Origin: JBKDZL01 sp047971145
Lineage (GTDB): Bacteria > Bacillota_I > Bacilli_A > Erysipelotrichales > Erysipelotrichaceae
DNA: 8,319 nucleotides
Reading direction: 5' to 3'
Assembly: GCA_047971145.1 (NCBI GenBank)
Contig: JBKDZL010000101.1
Span: 1-8,319, forward strand
Shown: positions 6,049 through 8,319 of the stretch, one piece after another
How positions within the stretch are numbered: position 1 is the stretch's first letter
Layout of the letters: each line of letters opens with the position of its first letter
Made by a program: the position numbers and the translations under genes
The notes under the pieces: generated by a model
Databases searched by the model: none
What the model saw: only the letters and a program-made list of their open reading frames with translations
What the model was told of the DNA's origin: nothing

Positions 6049-7118
6049 TAATAAATACGCTCCCCTAATTCACTGAAGAGATAGATCTTATTTAAATCAA
6101 GAGAAAAACCATAAACCATATTTTCTTCAAGATTATCTTCTATTGAAACAATGGACTTTAGATGTTGATCTTGAAGCCTAAAAGTTACGATTGCCTCTTT
6201 GCCCATTAATTCCACCAAGTCAACCTCACAAGTAAAAGAACTTTTAGGATCATACACTAAATTCTCTGGTCTTACCCCTAAAATATAATTACCCTCAACT
6301 AATTTTTTTCTAAATTTATCAGCTTTTAAATCCTTAATATCGATAGTTAAATCAGCTAAATAAAGTTGATTATTACTATATTTTACTGGAATCATATTCA
6401 TTCCTGGATTACCAATAAAACTTGCTACAAATAAATTATCAGGTTCTAAATATAAATTTTGAGCTTTATCAAATTGTTGAATAATACCATCATTCATTAA
6501 AACAATTTTATCACTAATCGACATTGCTTCTTCCTGATCGTGAGTAACAAAAATGGTTGTGATTCCTATTTTCTTCACTAGACGCCTAATTTCTTCTCTA
6601 ATTCTCAGTCTTAATCTCGCATCTAAATTACTTAAAGGCTCATCTAATAATAGTATTTTAGGTTGTTGAACTAAAGCTCTAGTGATTGCGACTCTTTGTT
6701 GTTGTCCTCCTGACATTGTATCTGGTTTTTTATCAGCTAACTCAACAATACTAGTTAATTCCATATATTTATATGCAATAGCTTCTGCTGCTTTTTTATC
6801 CATTTTATTTTTACCAACTCGAAGTGGAAACATAACATTCTCTAAAACAGTCATATGAGGATAAAGAGCATAGTTTTGAAAAACCAAACTCATATTGCGA
6901 TCTTTGGGATGTAAATCAACTAAAGATTTTCCATCACTTTTAATATCTCCTTCAGTAGGGTCGAGTAAGCCCGCAATTAAGTTTAAAATAGTTGTTTTAC
7001 CACAACCACTAGGACCTAACAAACACACCAAATCGCCTTCTTCTATTTTTAAATCAATTTTTTTCAATGCTTCAAAACCATTAGGATATACTTTTTTTAA
7101 ATTTGAAATTTCTATCAT
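6048..7118 (-). CDS. ABC transporter ATP-binding protein, UgpC/MalK type
   Basis: This 356-residue cytoplasmic ATPase dimerises to power the importer. The nucleotide-binding domain is complete: Walker A GPSGCGKTT (35-43), Q-loop Q81 in VFQNYALYP, signature SGGQQQR (136-142), Walker B ILLLDE (155-160), D-loop SNLDAR (163-168) and switch histidine H193 in VTHDQEEA. A C-terminal OB/TOBE region (about 235-356) carries GVRPENL (281-287), which marks the MalK/UgpC/MsmK group rather than amino-acid or peptide importers. The residue before the signature is M instead of the usual L, a mild change. It is the first gene of the operon, behind AAAGGGG with a 5-base spacer, and its stop overlaps the start of the UgpA-type permease. 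UgpC-type ATPases can be shared between several importers, but this one is encoded with its permeases, so a dedicated role is likely. Confidence 0.93.
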   Translation of the reverse strand: MIEISNLKKVYPNGFEALKKIDLKIEEGDLVCLLGPSGCGKTTILNLIAGLLDPTEGDIKSDGKSLVDLHPKDRNMSLVFQNYALYPHMTVLENVMFPLRVGKNKMDKKAAEAIAYKYMELTSIVELADKKPDTMSGGQQQRVAITRALVQQPKILLLDEPLSNLDARLRLRIREEIRRLVKKIGITTIFVTHDQEEAMSISDKIVLMNDGIIQQFDKAQNLYLEPDNLFVASFIGNPGMNMIPVKYSNNQLYLADLTIDIKDLKADKFRKKLVEGNYILGVRPENLVYDPKSSFTCEVDLVELMGKEAIVTFRLQDQHLKSIVSIEDNLEENMVYGFSLDLNKIYLFSELGERIY

Positions 7119-7123
7119 GATTT

Positions 7124-7130
7124 CCCCTTT
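7124..7130 (-). promoter_or_regulatory. Ribosome binding site of the ATPase gene
   Basis: AAAGGGG on the minus strand lies five bases before the ATG at 7118. It fixes the start of the first operon gene and is one of the strongest Shine-Dalgarno matches in the window. Confidence 0.75.
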
Positions 7131-7150
7131 AACAAATGAAATTATTTATA

Positions 7151-7179
7151 TAAATATGATAACATAGAAAACCTGACAA
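7151..7179 (-). promoter_or_regulatory. Promoter of the ABC transporter operon
   Basis: On the minus strand the best -10 is an extended form, TGTTATCAT (7164-7156), giving a start near 7149 and a leader of about 30 bases. TTGTCA (7179-7174) resembles a -35 but lies 12 bases from that -10. It would be 17 bases from a weaker TATTTA (7156-7151). TTGTCA overlaps a perfect 8-base palindrome ACAATTGT (7176-7183) that could be a regulator site. I saw no cre box here. Confidence 0.45.
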
Positions 7180-7230
7180 TTGTAGTGAATTTATCCAATT
7201 TATTTAAGTAAAAATATTGGCTCTTTATTG

Positions 7231-7236
7231 TATAAT
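7231..7236 (+). promoter_or_regulatory. -10 box of the rRNA methyltransferase gene, placed for leaderless transcription
   Basis: A perfect TATAAT ends six bases before the ATG at 7243. A transcript starting the usual six to seven bases after the -10 would begin at or next to the A of the start codon. No Shine-Dalgarno sequence precedes that ATG, and no good -35 hexamer lies 16-18 bases upstream. Confidence 0.55.
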
Positions 7237-7242
7237 ATAGAC

Positions 7243-8319
7243 ATGATAAAAAAACTTAAAGCCTGTGATAATTGTCAAGCTTGTCAATATATTAAATTAG
7301 ATAACCAAACACAAGCTAAGCAAAAAGAACTGTACATTAGAAAACTTTATCAAAAAAGTAAATTTAAAAATATTGATCAAATTATTTTGGCTGATGAACC
7401 TTATCATTATCGTTATAAAAACCAAGTAGCTCTATCTTCAGAGAATAAATTTACCATGGGAAATTATCAGCCAAAGTCTAAAAAAGTAGTTGCTGTTAAG
7501 GGTTGTTTAATTAATCATAGTGTAGCTGATGAAATATTTACATTTCTTGAACAACTAGCAATAAAATATAAACTAAAACCCTATGATAATCACAAACAAC
7601 AAGGTTTGCTAAAACACTTTTTTATTAGAATTGGTTATCAAAGCCAAGAAATCTTAATCGTAATCGTACTAGCAAAAGACTTCTTTCCTAAAAAAAGAGA
7701 ATTTATCCAAGAACTTATTACTAAATACCCTAATATTAAATCTATTGTCTTAAATATCAATACTAGAAAAGATGCACTAGTTTTAGCCAAGCAAGAAAGA
7801 GTTATTTATGGTAGTGGAAAAATCATGGATCAAATGGCAGAATTTAAATTTATCTTATCTGCCAATTCTTTTTATCAAGTTAATCCTGCTCAAGCAATAA
7901 AGCTCTACAATAAGGCTATTGAATTAGCTAACTTATCAAAAACTGATAGAGTACTTGATGCATATTGTGGCATTGGTACCATTACTAGTTTTATTGCCAA
8001 ACAAGTTAAAGAAGTAGTGGGTGTTGAAATTAATAAACAAGCCATTAGTGATGCTAAGGCTAGTCAAAAAATTAATCAACTTAATAATATTAAATTCTAT
8101 CATCAAGATGCGATAGACTACTTGAAAAAAGACAGCGATTTTGATATAATTTTTGTTGATCCTCCACGTAGTGGCTTAAGCAAAGATTTTATTGATGCCC
8201 TTATTAAAGCCCAAGTTAAAAAAATAGTTTATATTGCCTGTGATCCTGATACTCAATATCGTGATATTCAACAGTTAAGTAAAGCTAATTATCAGCTAAA
8301 ACAATTAATACCAGTTGAT
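7243..8319 (+). CDS. 23S rRNA (uracil-5-)-methyltransferase, RlmD/RlmCD-like, 3' end cut by window
   Basis: The gene reads from ATG 7243 to the right edge without a stop (359 codons seen). It is a SAM-dependent TrmA/RumA-family enzyme that methylates C5 of a uridine, most likely in 23S rRNA. Visible parts are an N-terminal cysteine cluster C8, C11, C14 with C88 in VKGC, which could hold a 4Fe-4S cluster; the family stretch SFYQVNPAQA (209-218); SAM motif DAYCGIGT (239-246); DPPRSG (306-311); and the nucleophile C333 in IACDPDTQYRD. The final PVD should lead into the usual MFP...H.E motif just past the edge, so perhaps 20-25 codons are missing. There is no N-terminal TRAM domain. An in-frame TGA at 7186-7188 limits any upstream extension. 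It diverges from the transporter operon. The tRNA enzyme TrmA is the less likely alternative, since Fe-S cysteines mark the rRNA branch. Confidence 0.87.
   Translation, partial: MIKKLKACDNCQACQYIKLDNQTQAKQKELYIRKLYQKSKFKNIDQIILADEPYHYRYKNQVALSSENKFTMGNYQPKSKKVVAVKGCLINHSVADEIFTFLEQLAIKYKLKPYDNHKQQGLLKHFFIRIGYQSQEILIVIVLAKDFFPKKREFIQELITKYPNIKSIVLNINTRKDALVLAKQERVIYGSGKIMDQMAEFKFILSANSFYQVNPAQAIKLYNKAIELANLSKTDRVLDAYCGIGTITSFIAKQVKEVVGVEINKQAISDAKASQKINQLNNIKFYHQDAIDYLKKDSDFDIIFVDPPRSGLSKDFIDALIKAQVKKIVYIACDPDTQYRDIQQLSKANYQLKQLIPVD

Noticed and set aside
6895..7167. 90-codon plus-strand open frame
   Set aside because: It lies opposite the Walker A region of the ATPase gene and the operon leader, has no family resemblance, and is explained as the antisense shadow of a well conserved gene.
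174..8319. Possible Mycoplasma genetic code (TGA as tryptophan)
   Set aside because: No gene here ends in TGA, which is suggestive, but all six genes also lack in-frame TGA and use TGG for tryptophan, so standard code 11 explains the data and six genes are too few to conclude more.
1..8319. tRNA, rRNA, riboswitch, insertion sequence or phage gene
   Set aside because: I found no clover-leaf, rRNA-like block, conserved riboswitch core, transposase motif or terminal inverted repeat; nearly all sequence is accounted for by the listed genes.

Overview
The window is strongly AT-rich DNA with short intergenic gaps, purine-rich ribosome binding sites and sigma-A-type promoters (TTGACA / TATAAT). It encodes a lipobox lipoprotein and contains a textbook CcpA cre box. 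This points to a low-GC Gram-positive lineage: Bacillota, or the code-11 branch near Acholeplasma, Izemoplasma or Erysipelotrichia. Tryptophan is read from TGG and no reading frame contains an internal TGA, so the standard bacterial code fits. I cannot name the species.

Layout from left to right. Positions 1-173 hold no gene. They contain a leftward consensus promoter with a perfect cre box between its -35 and -10, for a gene beyond the left edge, and an interleaved TTTCCCA/TGGGAAA repeat that can form a terminator for the gene to its right. Positions 174-1694 (minus) encode a cytoplasmic UshA/CpdB-type 5'-nucleotidase / 2',3'-cyclic phosphodiesterase. A clear hairpin terminator (about 1733-1783) separates it from a five-gene minus-strand operon. 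In transcription order this operon is: a UgpC/MalK-type ATPase (7118-6048), a UgpA-type permease (6048-5161), a UgpE-type permease (5155-4337), an MBL-fold beta-CASP hydrolase (4353-3097) and a Ugp-type lipoprotein binding protein (3079-1817). A 124-base divergent promoter region (7119-7242) separates the operon from a rightward RlmD/RlmCD-like 23S rRNA m5U methyltransferase gene, cut by the right edge.

The operon encodes one complete importer of the carbohydrate-uptake-1 (CUT1) family: lipid-anchored receptor, two permeases and the energising ATPase. The substrate cannot be fixed from sequence; glycerol-3-phosphate, glycerophosphodiesters, sugars and polyols are all possible. The least ordinary point is an RNase J-like beta-CASP enzyme translationally embedded between permease and receptor, with a signal-less CpdB-like phosphoesterase just downstream. 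My inference, not shown by the sequence, is that the locus takes up a phosphorylated compound, possibly RNA-derived, and dephosphorylates it in the cytoplasm. The rRNA methyltransferase is probably an unrelated housekeeping neighbour. It has a promoter placed for leaderless transcription, no TRAM domain and unusual cysteine spacing.
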